A stretch of DNA of 64,000 nt. Source: Nocardia exalbida NBRC 100660. Lineage in GTDB: Bacteria; Actinomycetota; Actinomycetes; Mycobacteriales; Mycobacteriaceae. A program made the translations under genes and the position numbers. The DNA is taken from contig NZ_BAFZ01000164.1 of NCBI RefSeq assembly GCF_000308575.1, forward strand, positions 1 through 64,000. The letters are read 5' to 3'. The notes under the pieces are model-generated. The model worked only from the letters and a program-made list of their open reading frames with translations. It was not told the DNA's origin and did not search any database. Of the stretch, positions 22,297 to 30,509 are shown in pieces. Position 1 is the stretch's first letter. Every line of letters begins with the position of its first letter.

Positions 22297-23646
22297 ATGT
22301 TCGAGAAGATTCTGATCGCCAACCGCGGTGAGATCGCGTTGCGCGTCGCGCGCACCTGCCGCGAACTCGGCGTGCGCACCGTGGCGGTGCACTCGGTCGC
22401 CGACGCCGAGTCGGCGGTGGTGCGGTTCGCCGACGAGGCGGTGCAGATCGGCCCGTCCGCGGCCAAACGCAGTTATCTGAACGCCGCGGCGATCCTGGCC
22501 GCCGCCGAGCTCACCGGCGCCGACGCGATCCATCCCGGATACGGATTCCTTTCCGAGTCCCCGGATTTCGCCGACGCCTGCCGAGCGGCGGGCATCACGC
22601 TGATCGGGCCGCCAGCCGACGTGATGGCCGAACTCGGCGACAAGCAGTCGGCGCGCAGGCTGATGGCGAAGGCGGGACTGCCGCTACTGCCGGGCAGCCT
22701 CGATCCGCTGCCACTCGACGAGGCGCTCGCGCTCGCGGATTCGATCGGCTATCCGGTGATCGTCAAAGCCGCCGCGGGCGGAGGCGGGCGCGGCATGCAG
22801 GTGGTGCACGAGAGCGCGGCGTTCCCGCGCGCCTATCAGGAGACCAGGGCGACGGCGCGGATGCTGTTCGGCGACAGCCGGGTGTATCTGGAGAAGTACC
22901 TCGCCGCGGCCAGGCACGTCGAGATCCAAGTGCTGTGCGACGCTTACGGCAACGGTGTGCACCTGGGTGAACGCGACTGCTCGGTGCAGCGCAGGCATCA
23001 GAAATTGATCGAGGAATCGCCGGCGCCGCTGCTGCCGGACGGTCTGGCCGAGCGAATGGGAGCATCCGCCGTGCACGGTGTGCTCGAGGCCGGATATACC
23101 GGCGCGGGAACCGTGGAATTCCTGGTCGACCGGGACGGCAATCACTATTTCATGGAGGTGAACTGCCGAATTCAGGTCGAACACCCGGTGACCGAAATGG
23201 TAACGGGTATAGACCTCATCGCCGAACAGATCAGAGTCGCGGCGGGGCAACCGCTCGGCATCGCTCAGGAGGAAATAGTTCTTCGTGGCGCGGCGATCGA
23301 ATGCCGGATCAATGCCGAAGACCCTGCGGCGGAATTCGCTCCAGCCCCGGGGATCCTGGCGGAATTCACCCCGCCCGGCGGTCCGTTCGTACGTGTCGAT
23401 ACCCATGCGCACGCCGGTTACCCGATACCTCCGCACTACGACTCGCTACTGGCCAAACTCGTGGTGTGGGCGCCGGACCGCGACCGGGCCCTGGCCAGGA
23501 TGCGGCGGGCGCTGGCGGAATTCCGGATCTCCGGCGCCCGCGTCGCGACCACCCGGGATTTCCTGTACGAGGTGCTCGACCATCCGGCCATGCGGGCCGC
23601 CACCCACACCACCGGATTAGTGGACGAGCTGCTCGGGCGGGGGTGA
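22297..23646 (+). CDS. accC: Acetyl-CoA carboxylase biotin carboxylase subunit
   Basis: Encodes 449 residues, the normal length for a stand-alone biotin carboxylase. FEKILIANRGEIALRVART opens the protein, HPGYGFLSES, the glycine-rich ATP loop KAAAGGGGRGMQ, RDCSVQRRHQKLIEE and EVNCRIQVEHPVTEM are all intact. No biotinyl domain is fused; the separate accB at 11.9 kb supplies it. It is cotranscribed with the AccDA gene. Confidence 0.95.
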   Translation: MFEKILIANRGEIALRVARTCRELGVRTVAVHSVADAESAVVRFADEAVQIGPSAAKRSYLNAAAILAAAELTGADAIHPGYGFLSESPDFADACRAAGITLIGPPADVMAELGDKQSARRLMAKAGLPLLPGSLDPLPLDEALALADSIGYPVIVKAAAGGGGRGMQVVHESAAFPRAYQETRATARMLFGDSRVYLEKYLAAARHVEIQVLCDAYGNGVHLGERDCSVQRRHQKLIEESPAPLLPDGLAERMGASAVHGVLEAGYTGAGTVEFLVDRDGNHYFMEVNCRIQVEHPVTEMVTGIDLIAEQIRVAAGQPLGIAQEEIVLRGAAIECRINAEDPAAEFAPAPGILAEFTPPGGPFVRVDTHAHAGYPIPPHYDSLLAKLVVWAPDRDRALARMRRALAEFRISGARVATTRDFLYEVLDHPAMRAATHTTGLVDELLGRG

Positions 23647-23661
23647 GCGCGCCGGACGCTC

Positions 23662-23690
23662 GCCCGGCCCCGCGTCGATCGCGGCCGGGC
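23662..23690. terminator. Hairpin between convergent accC and SARP genes
   Basis: GCCCGGCC (23662-23669) pairs with GGCCGGGC (23683-23690) across a 13-base loop. It sits in the 59-bp gap between two convergent genes and could stop both. There is no clear U run, as is usual in high-GC actinomycetes. Confidence 0.5.
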
Positions 23691-23705
23691 GTCGTCGGTA
23701 CGGCG

Positions 23706-24572
23706 TCAGGCGGTCTCGGCGGTGGCGCGGAATCCGGGGGAATACCAGCCGATCAGATAACCGGCGTGGCGGCTGTTGAGCATCGCGCTCACCGAGTCGT
23801 CGGAGGCGGCCAGGATGTCCCGGTGCAGCTTCTGCAACTTCTGGCAGGGATCGAGCCCCAACTCGTCCTGCATGGACCTGCTGAACCGCTGATAGGAGGC
23901 CAAGGCGCGGGCGCGCTGCCCCGACCGGCACAGGGCGAACATGTAGTACGCCTGGAGCCGCTCGTGCAGCGGATGCTGCATGGTGAGCCGCGCCAGGTCG
24001 GGGCAGACCTCGCGATGCCTGCCCAGCCGCAATTCCGCCTCCACGCGCAACTCGAGGTTGGTCAGCCGCAGGTGGTCCAGATGCGAGATCTCGGCGGCGA
24101 GCGGGATGCCGCCCTCAACGTCCACCAATGCGGGACCGCTCCACAGCGCTTCCGCGGCGCTGAACAGATCCACCGCACGCTCGTCGTCGCCGGTCTTGAC
24201 GGCGCATCGGGCGGCCTCGGACATGGACTGATAGTCGCGCAGGTCGAATACGCAGTCCTGCACGTCGAACGAATAACCCTTGCTGCGCGTGCGCAGATAT
24301 CGGCCCGCCACCTCCGCCTGCCCGACTCCGAGTTGCTCCGCCATCTTCTTTCGGATTCCGAGCACATATGTTTGCACGACCGTCACCGCGCTGCGCGGCG
24401 GATCGTCGTTCCACAGTTCTTCGATCAGGGCCGTCACCGGGACAACGGTGTCATGCCGAACCAAAAGCAATGCCAGCAACTGCCGCTGCTTCTGCGCAGT
24501 CGGCGTCGCGTTGTGATTGTTCAGAGCAAGCGTCAATGGGCCTAGCACGCGAGCGCACACTGGATATTTCAC
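23706..24572 (-). CDS. SARP-family transcriptional activator
   Basis: Encodes 288 residues from GTG 24572, which follows AGGAG; a longer in-frame start has no better site. The N-terminal OmpR-like DNA-binding domain (~1-95) includes LGPLTLALNN, KQRQLLALLLVR and SAVTVVQTYVLGIRKKM; the rest is the bacterial transcriptional activator domain with LFSAAEALWSGPALVDVEG and HPLHERLQAYYMFALCRSGQ. Such proteins are pathway-specific activators of antibiotic clusters. The four-repeat element at 20473-20513 is the likely target. Confidence 0.92.
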   Translation of the reverse strand: MKYPVCARVLGPLTLALNNHNATPTAQKQRQLLALLLVRHDTVVPVTALIEELWNDDPPRSAVTVVQTYVLGIRKKMAEQLGVGQAEVAGRYLRTRSKGYSFDVQDCVFDLRDYQSMSEAARCAVKTGDDERAVDLFSAAEALWSGPALVDVEGGIPLAAEISHLDHLRLTNLELRVEAELRLGRHREVCPDLARLTMQHPLHERLQAYYMFALCRSGQRARALASYQRFSRSMQDELGLDPCQKLQKLHRDILAASDDSVSAMLNSRHAGYLIGWYSPGFRATAETA

Positions 24573-24744
24573 TGGGAACTCTCCTACGGGCGAATTTCCC
24601 CCCGACCGACGTGAGATTTCGATTCCCACCGCGTTGTAGGCTGCGTCAACAGTAGCGAGAAATCCGTATCGACGCCATGAATCCCAAGTAATATCGGAGT
24701 TAATTCCGCACGCAGTCTCCCCGAATTCCCCTCACCCGCAAGGA

Positions 24745-25146
24745 GATTCGCCCGCTGTTCGCCCACTCGGTCAGCCGTGGCGAATTCATAGGATGTTGTC
24801 TTTGCGGGTGCCCGGCCTGCCCTCCGGGCTCGGTGCTCGCGCTCGACCTCCTCGTCCACTTCCACCTGCCATTGCGCCGGGTCGAGCGCGAGACCCGCGC
24901 GCACCTCGGCCGTGGTCGGGAAATGCACGTCGGCGGGTGATTCCAGCACCCCGGATGCCATTGTGGTGCCCGCTGATCAGCAGTAGCCCGCGAGATCGAG
25001 CGCGGCGCCAGGAGGGAGGGCCTCGATCTCGCGGACCAGTTCGGCAACGCGCGCGGGCCGTTCTGCGTCGCGGCCGGTCGGCACCCGTTCGGGCAGGTCC
25101 ACGGTCGACAGCGGATCATCGGCGCGACGCGCCGCGCGCAGTACTA
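24745..25146 (-). pseudogene. SAM methyltransferase remnant with central deletion
   Basis: Two pieces of a class I methyltransferase lie in the same minus-strand frame. The upstream piece ends VRE-IEALPPGAALDLA just where the SAM-binding CGxGRN loop should come, but runs into GYC and a TGA near 24975. After it, VLESPADVHFPTTAEVRAGL and ALDPAQWQVEVDEEVERE resemble the C-terminal strands of the family. About 100 residues are missing in between and no start codon is present. It may once have served the polyketide cluster. Boundaries are approximate; 24573-24744 shows nothing else. Confidence 0.45.
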
Positions 25147-25959
25147 CTAGAAGGCGTATCTGAGTATCCGGTTGGCTTGTCGGGACAGCGCTGGGCTGAG
25201 GGCGATCGCATGGGTGAGGATGCGTAGCGGTTGGGGGAAGAGTGCGACTTCGGGTGCGCGAGTGAGCAATTGTTCTTCGATGAGGTGCAGGTGGGCGTTC
25301 CAGGTTTCGGGTTCGTGTGGATCGTCGAAGCCTTGGGCAGCGCGGATGCCGAGGGCTTTGATGGAGCGGTGGTATTTCATGGCCCAGGCCGCGAAGCGGG
25401 TGTAGCCGTTGAGGGCGAGCTCGCCGCTCGGGAAGTGCGTAGTCGCCTCGCGGATCATGGTCTGGAATGAGTCGCCGGGCAGAAACGGCAGCAGCCCTTC
25501 GGCGACGATCATGGTCGGCCGATCATCTGGGAGTTGGCTGGTCCAGCCCGATTTGGTGAGATCGACGCCGAGCAGGTGGGAACGTTGCGGTAGTAGTTGC
25601 GCGCGCAGGTCGACGACTTCGGGGTAGTCGATGTCATACCAGGTGACACCGGTGGGTGGATCGCAGCGGAAGACCCGGGTGTCCAGACCGCAGCCCAGAT
25701 CCAGGACGACCGCGGTCGGGTGTGTGGCGGTGAAGGAGCGCACCGCGTCGTCGAGTTTCCTTGCCCGCAAAGCGGTTCCGCAGATGAGGCTGGGCTTCAG
25801 CTTCAGCTCGGTGAAGTCGTAGTCGATCCGGTCGGCGAGTTCGGCTTGGCGGGCGTCGCTCAGAATGGGGGTGGGCATGGTGGCGTCCAGGGCCCGAGCT
25901 TCGAGGGTGAGGAGCAGGGTTTCCTGAACCGGGTTGAGTTCGGGACGGATTCGGAGCAT
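25147..25959 (-). CDS. LCM/TcmP-family class I SAM O-methyltransferase
   Basis: Encodes 270 residues. The SAM loop is VVLDLGCGLDTRVFR, with TWYDIDYPEVVDLR and MIVAEGLLPFLPGDSF, the signature of the leucine carboxyl methyltransferase family that includes the tetracenomycin enzyme TcmP. It methylates carboxyl or phenolic oxygens in characterised members. It lies 10 bp after the MarR-like regulator gene, in an apparent operon with the hydrolase. Whether it serves the polyketide cluster or a separate resistance-like unit is open; the palindromic promoter favours the second. Confidence 0.88.
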   Translation of the reverse strand: MLRIRPELNPVQETLLLTLEARALDATMPTPILSDARQAELADRIDYDFTELKLKPSLICGTALRARKLDDAVRSFTATHPTAVVLDLGCGLDTRVFRCDPPTGVTWYDIDYPEVVDLRAQLLPQRSHLLGVDLTKSGWTSQLPDDRPTMIVAEGLLPFLPGDSFQTMIREATTHFPSGELALNGYTRFAAWAMKYHRSIKALGIRAAQGFDDPHEPETWNAHLHLIEEQLLTRAPEVALFPQPLRILTHAIALSPALSRQANRILRYAF

Positions 25960-25969
25960 GGTCGGTCCT

Positions 25970-26434
25970 TCACATGATGGTGCCCATGGGGTGGCGGGCG
26001 GCGATGTCGCGCAGCCAGGTCAGTGCCCGCTGCGCGGCCCGGATGCGTTCAGTGCGGGCGGGATCGGTGCCGTCGACAAGGGCGAGTCCGTCTTCGGCGA
26101 TGTCGCCGAAGGCGGCGAGGCCGGCGATCTTGTGCTGGATGACTTTCTGCCAGGCGTCGTCTTCGATGCGGTAGTAGGCGGTGCGATCGCCGGGGATCCG
26201 CACCTTGCGGATCAGCCCGATGGTGGTGAGCAGGCGCATGTTGGAGGTCAGTGAAGCGCGGCTGGCGCGGATCGCCTCAGCGATCTGGCCGGCGGAACGC
26301 TCCGGAGGATCGCAGATCATCAGGATGCCGAGGATGCGCCCGGTGATGGGGGTGAGACCCCATTCCTCGACGCAGAAGGTGGCAACTCGCTCCACCCACT
26401 CCGGCGTGGCGTCGTCTCGGTCCTTGTCGGGCAT
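25970..26434 (-). CDS. GbsR/MarR-type winged-helix regulator
   Basis: Encodes 154 residues from ATG 26434, preceded by AGGAGG. WGLTPITGRILGILMICDPP, RSAGQIAEAIRASRASLTSN and MRLLTTIGLIRKVRIPGDRT form the wHTH of the GbsR/MarR branch, followed by a dimerisation region. It is the middle gene of the unit hydrolase, regulator, methyltransferase. The long palindrome before the hydrolase gene is its likely operator, so it probably represses its own operon. Confidence 0.88.
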   Translation of the reverse strand: MPDKDRDDATPEWVERVATFCVEEWGLTPITGRILGILMICDPPERSAGQIAEAIRASRASLTSNMRLLTTIGLIRKVRIPGDRTAYYRIEDDAWQKVIQHKIAGLAAFGDIAEDGLALVDGTDPARTERIRAAQRALTWLRDIAARHPMGTIM

Positions 26435-26466
26435 ACCGTGTCCTCCTGGAGCTGTGTTCGACTCGA

Positions 26467-27408
26467 CTACTGTGTCATGGCGGTCACCGACTCCCGGGTA
26501 GGTGCTGGGGTGGGAACGGTGAGACGGGTCCGGCGCAGGTGCCGGTCGAACCACTCGACGGCCAGAGCCATGGCCTCTTCGAGCCCGGGACCGGTGTAGA
26601 GGCCGAGCACGTCATAGGGGAGGACCTCGAGCCGTTTCGGCTCGCCGGCCTTGGCGTAGGCGCTCTGCGCCTCGTCGAGCATGTGATAGGGGTCCCAGCC
26701 GCCGTTGGCGATCATCAGCAGCGGGGTGGGCGCCAAGCGGTCGATGAGATGCTCGGGCGCGAAGGTCAGCAATTGTTCGACGGAGTCGAGGGTCTTCTCA
26801 TTCCGGTAGGTCGGGAACACCTCAGCAGCCAGATCCGGCGTGTCCTCGACGTTTTCGCCCTGCAACGTCAGGTGCGGCACCCGGGCACTGTCGTTTCCGG
26901 CGTAGCGGCGCTGCCAGTCCTGGTCCGCCCGGTCCCGCAGTGCGTGTACTCCCTCACGACCGTGCAGACGCTCCAGATACCGCCACCCGTTCCACACGCT
27001 AGGGCTCTGTACCACAACACATTTCACGCGCCGGTCCAATACGGCGGCCTGGACCGCCACCGACCCCCCGACGCTGACCCCCCAGACGCCGATCCGATCC
27101 GGATCCACCTCCGGGCGGGTCTGCAGATACGACACCGCGCTGCGGAAATCTTCCACCTGCCTCTGCGGGTAATCCTGGCCGCGGGGTTCCCCCGCGCTAG
27201 CGCCGACCGTGCGATAGTCGATTGCCAGTACTGCGAACCCGGCCCGTACGAAATACGGTGCGAACACCCGCAATGCCTCCTTCACCATCACTCCGCTGTG
27301 TCCCAGCACCAGACCGGGCGCCGGGTCATCCACCGCAGGCAGATACAAGTCACCCGCACACAGAGTGCCGAGGCTGTTGAACGTGACGTGCACGACTTCG
27401 AGATCCAT
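26467..27408 (-). CDS. Alpha/beta hydrolase (dienelactone-hydrolase-like)
   Basis: Encodes 313 residues from ATG 27408 with GGGAG upstream. GLVLGHSGVMVKEALRVFAP, DYRTVGASAG, and the nucleophile elbow GVWGVSVGGS are visible; the acid and His lie in the C-terminal part (NGGWDPYHML). Similar proteins are annotated as DUF1100/acetyl xylan esterase-like hydrolases. It is the first gene behind the 44-bp palindromic operator and is cotranscribed with the regulator and methyltransferase. Substrate unknown. Confidence 0.85.
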   Translation of the reverse strand: MDLEVVHVTFNSLGTLCAGDLYLPAVDDPAPGLVLGHSGVMVKEALRVFAPYFVRAGFAVLAIDYRTVGASAGEPRGQDYPQRQVEDFRSAVSYLQTRPEVDPDRIGVWGVSVGGSVAVQAAVLDRRVKCVVVQSPSVWNGWRYLERLHGREGVHALRDRADQDWQRRYAGNDSARVPHLTLQGENVEDTPDLAAEVFPTYRNEKTLDSVEQLLTFAPEHLIDRLAPTPLLMIANGGWDPYHMLDEAQSAYAKAGEPKRLEVLPYDVLGLYTGPGLEEAMALAVEWFDRHLRRTRLTVPTPAPTRESVTAMTQ

Positions 27409-27419
27409 CCGAACTCCCA

Positions 27420-27463
27420 ATGTTGCTAGTCATTTCAGTTTAGACTGAAATGACTAGCAACAT
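27420..27463. promoter_or_regulatory. Perfect 20-bp inverted repeat, probable MarR/GbsR operator
   Basis: The left arm, 27420-27439, starts ATGTTGCTAGTCATTTCAGT. It is the exact reverse complement of 27444-27463, with only TTAG between. The element lies 12 bp upstream of the hydrolase ATG, overlapping where the promoter and transcript start should be. As RNA it could also form a very stable 5' hairpin. Its position ahead of an operon encoding a MarR-like protein makes it a strong operator candidate. Confidence 0.65.
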
Positions 27464-27493
27464 CAAATTCTGTCGGATCCCGATCAAGAACAC

Positions 27494-27754
27494 TTGGGCT
27501 CGCCCACCGCTATCCGGCGCCGCATTCAACGCGGATGGTCGGTCACGGGGCCGTCGCACTTCGAGTCCGTGCGGAAGTTTCTCGCCGAACAACTGCCGGT
27601 GACCCTCCGCCTCCTGGACCAGGTCGGGACCGGAAATCCGGAGGGCATCGTGCTGCGAGCACAGGACCGCTCAGTCATCGCGAAGGCACGTGTCGAGGAC
27701 TACGACCGAGCCTCCGCCGACGCGGCCGACTGCGCCCGCGGCCCGCAAAACTGA
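27494..27754 (+). pseudogene. RNA ligase family, C-terminal fragment
   Basis: The frame gives ~86 residues. HFESVRKFLAEQLPVTLRLL followed by NPEGIVLRAQDRSVIAKARV and EDYDRA matches the last nucleotidyltransferase motifs (EG-V-R and K-R) of Rnl-type RNA ligases. The catalytic KxDG lysine and the whole N-terminal half are missing, and the only starts are weak. Appears to be a truncated remnant next to the palindromic promoter. Confidence 0.5.
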
Positions 27755-27758
27755 CCCC

Positions 27759-27799
27759 CGCGGGGACCGGCGACCGCGATGGCACCGCCGGTCCCCGCG
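27759..27799. terminator. Strong hairpin after the RNA ligase fragment
   Basis: CGCGGGGACCGGCG (27759-27772) pairs perfectly with 27786-27799 over a 13-base loop, giving a 14-bp GC-rich stem just after the TGA at 27752-27754. No U tract follows. Likely a terminator left from the truncated gene. Confidence 0.5.
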
Positions 27800-28029
27800 T
27801 CTCCGCCACCTCGATGCCTGATTCGACGACGACAGCAACCCGACAACCTCGATCGCTCCCGCGATCTACCGGTGACCGGTCGCCGGAGCGAGAATCGTCA
27901 CTGACACGAACCACGTTCCGCTCCACAGGCATTCGACGCGAACGAATAGTGCTCGGCAGCAGCCGCTGCCGTTCGCGCATGAGCCCGGCGTCACGTGTCT
28001 GTGCGCGATCTGCTGTGCACGCGACCGGG

Positions 28030-28145
28030 CCGCAGCGTGATGCAGCTTCCGATGCTCCGCCCACGGACGCCCCCGCTCCTCCGGACTCATCGCAGCAACT
28101 CCCGCAACTTCCCCCAACGGAATTCGTCACCTGGACCACCATGCA
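28030..28145 (-). pseudogene. Tail fragment of the HTH (MmyB-like) regulator family
   Basis: Minus-strand frames read WGKLREL and, one frame over, MSPEERGRPWAEHRKLHHAA. This corresponds to the last ~30 residues of the intact regulator at 56003-56905 (GKLRALLAMSPEERSRPWAEH-). It is a short, frameshifted third copy of that gene. The rest of 27800-28300 holds no recognisable gene. Confidence 0.5.
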
Positions 28146-28304
28146 AGCGCAAGAGGTTCGGTGACCTGGATTACACCGAGACGGCGACGACCCCGCGCGA
28201 ACGGCGCTGCACAGGGAGGCCGTCCGCCGGGGTTACCAGACGCAACCGACCTTGTGAAAAGTGGGAGTATTCGCCACAGTTCGCGGAAGACCGCGAAGCT
28301 AGTC

Positions 28305-28596
28305 GAAAACATGGAGGCGAAAAATTCGGCGCGAAGTACCACGCCCGACTAGTTGCGGACGAGCTTCGAGGGTGCGGGAGTTGGACAGGGTGTACTCGGC
28401 CAGCTGGGTGTGGCCGTTCAGGTCCCGGCCACCCCAGACCTTCAGCGTGCCACCGAGCGGGCTGGTCGGCGCGGATCCCAACCCGCTGGGCGCGGTGGGG
28501 GCACGGTCGGGAGGGGCTGGTGGTGTCCGACGACTCGCAGCCGGCGCACGTGAGGACTACCGCGGCCGCTGCCATAGGTGCACGGAGGCGGCGCAT
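28305..28596 (-). pseudogene. Lipoprotein gene remnant with frameshift
   Basis: From ATG 28596 the frame reads MRRLRAPMAAAAVVLTCAGC, a lipoprotein signal with a lipobox (LTCAGC). After ~35 codons the sensible frame shifts near a C5 run at about 28500, continuing APSGLGSAPTSPLGGTLKVW and RDLNGHTQLAEYTLSNSRTL, and then ends without a natural C-terminus near 28310. Function unknown. Confidence 0.4.
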
Positions 28597-28764
28597 CGCT
28601 CAGCTGAGGCCGTATCCGATTCCGAACGTGACGGCCAGCCATCTCAGGAACGCGTGGAGGTCGAGGCCGAAGGGGCCCATCGATCTCATCTCCTTCCGAG
28701 ATCGGATCTTCTGCGGTTTCCCCGACCTGTTGATGATTTTATCGCTGGTCACGGCCTTGGCGCA

Positions 28765-29349
28765 TCATCGATCGGCACCGATGGGAGGCTGGTTGGCGCG
28801 GTCGGTGACGCGGGCGCGGCCGAGGGGGAACGGGAGGGTGATGGGATCGCCGGGGCGGTGGGCCTCGATGCGTGCGAGGTGCGGGGTGAGGCCGGTCAGG
28901 CCGGTGAGGCGGGCTTGGCTGTAGGGGGTGCCGACGAGCAGGACTTCGACTTCGCAGTCGCGCACGGTGTCGGTCGGTAGCGAGCGGTCGAGGGTGGCCG
29001 CGATCGTCGTGACCGGTTCCAGGCCGCGGTCGAGATAGCCTTCGCCGACGTCGGAAGGTTCGTAGATCCAGGTGAGGACTTCCGGGCCGGAGCATTCCCC
29101 GAGAAAGGACCAGCCGCGTACCCGCATCATGATGTCCAGCCCGGCGAACACCCGCATATCCGCGGCGGGCACGGGGTGACCGCAGGGTGTGCCCAGCGCC
29201 TGCATCACCGACGACGGTGGGTATCGGCGATACCAGATGTGCGCGCGCATCGCCGCGACCCACGCAGCCTCACCGCGCGGTGAATCCCCGGCCTTGTCAC
29301 CGCCGAATCGCCTGGCGCGGCGGGCTGGCTTCTTCTTCGTACCGGACAT
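28765..29349 (-). CDS. Hypothetical protein
   Basis: Encodes 194 residues with a basic N-terminus (SGTKKKPARRARRFGGDK), then MRAHIWYRRYPPSSVMQALG, DIMMRVRGWSFLGECSGPEV and a C-terminal region rich in Pro and Arg. No signal peptide, membrane helix or motif I recognise. The ATG at 29349 has no strong ribosome site. Codon pattern is ordinary for the window, so it is probably real, but it lies among truncated genes and could itself be partial. Confidence 0.5.
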   Translation of the reverse strand: MSGTKKKPARRARRFGGDKAGDSPRGEAAWVAAMRAHIWYRRYPPSSVMQALGTPCGHPVPAADMRVFAGLDIMMRVRGWSFLGECSGPEVLTWIYEPSDVGEGYLDRGLEPVTTIAATLDRSLPTDTVRDCEVEVLLVGTPYSQARLTGLTGLTPHLARIEAHRPGDPITLPFPLGRARVTDRANQPPIGADR

Positions 29350-29419
29350 GGGCGCTCATGCTCGCAGCCCGCCTGCCCGCACCCGTGCAGACACGCCCAC
29401 CGCGTGGGACTGGATTTTC

Positions 29420-29610
29420 CGGCGCCGAGCGTATGCCTGGCATCCGGTCGGACGGTGCGCACCGAGCTGCCCTTGCCGTGCAGCCGGACGTGCGCGTCGT
29501 CCAGGCTCAGGTCGAAGTCCTCGACATACAGCTCGCACACCTCGCTCGCGCGGGCGCCGCACACGTAGGCGGCCTCGAACAGCACCCGATCGCGCATCGT
29601 TGGAGCCGGA
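29420..29610 (-). pseudogene. Tyrosine recombinase (XerD-like) fragment
   Basis: The minus-strand frame reads TMRDRVLFEAAYVCGARASE followed by VCELYVEDFDLSLDDAHVRL and HGKGSSVRTV. This is the first catalytic box of phage-type integrases, including the Arg of GARASE and the HGKG turn. The His-x-x-Arg and Tyr boxes are absent. It directly abuts and slightly overlaps the start of the epimerase remnant on the other strand, so this is a recombination junction. Confidence 0.55.
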
Positions 29611-30509
29611 GCCACGGGATCGGCCGCCGCACGGCTATTGGCACACGCTGACGAGCAGGTCCGGCTCGCCACCCGCCGGGGCAGCGGACCGGCACACGAT
29701 CGGATCGAGCGGGTGGCCGCCGACGCCACCGACACCGCGCGGCTGATCGAGCTGACCCGGGGGCGGCAGCACTGTTCAACTGCGCCATGCCGGCCTACGA
29801 CCGGTGGCCGTCCGAGTTCCCGCCGCTGGCCGCCTCGTTGTTGGCCGCAGCGGAATCCAGCGGGGCAGACTACGTAATGCTCGGGAACACCTACGGCTAC
29901 GGCCCCGTTGACGGACCCGTCACCGAGGACCTTCCGATGGCGCCCACCAGCGTCAAGGGTGGCGTCCGGGCTCAGATGTGGCATGACGCGTTCGCCGCCC
30001 ACGAGGCGGGCCGGGTGCGGGTGACCGAGGTCCGGGCCAGCGACTACCTCGGCGCGGGCGCCTTCTCGCCCTTCACGCTCATGGTGGGGGCACAGGTCTT
30101 GAGTGGTGCGCACGTCTCGTACCCGGGAGATCTCGACGCGCCGCACAGCTGGACCTACACAGGGGACGCGGCCCGCACACTGATAGCCGCGGCCCGGAAC
30201 GAGATGTCCTGGGGCCGGGCCTGGCATGTACCGTCCACCTCTCATTCCCCGGTCCGTGAGCTCGCCGCGCGTCTGGCCCGGGCAGCCGCCGTACCCGAAC
30301 CCGAGCCGGCACACATGACGAGGACCGAGCTGGAGGAGATCGGACGGACCGATTCCATCATGGCGGAGTTCCCGGAAATGCTGTACCTGTACGACCGTCC
30401 CAACATCCTCGATGCGTCGTTCACGTCAGCGGTCTTGGCGATTGCCCCGACTCCGATCGATGTGGTCCTCGACGAGATGGCCGCGGAGCGCAGCCCACCC
30501 GTGGCCTGA
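29596..30509 (+). pseudogene. NAD-dependent epimerase/dehydratase, frameshifted
   Basis: The frame opening at 29596 reads IVGAGATGSAAARLLAHADE, the Rossmann GxxGxxG motif, then VRLATRRG and RIERVAADATDTARLIELTR. At a G5 run near 29765 the frame must shift to continue AAALFNCAMPAYDRWPSEFP and the downstream 240-residue frame with LGNTYGYGPVDG and HSWTYTGDAARTL. The start codon is missing at the integrase junction. Related proteins are complete NAD(P)-binding epimerases of ~310 residues. The frameshift could be decay or a sequencing error; the lost start suggests decay. Confidence 0.6.

Noticed and set aside
20781..22466. 561-codon minus-strand frame across the carboxyltransferase gene
   Set aside because: It is the antisense shadow of the AccDA gene, which has full zinc-ribbon and carboxyltransferase motifs; the antisense product is low-complexity and Arg/Gly-rich.
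27420..27463. Simple transcription terminator
   Set aside because: It lies upstream of the hydrolase start with no gene ending into it; the RNA ligase fragment begins after it.
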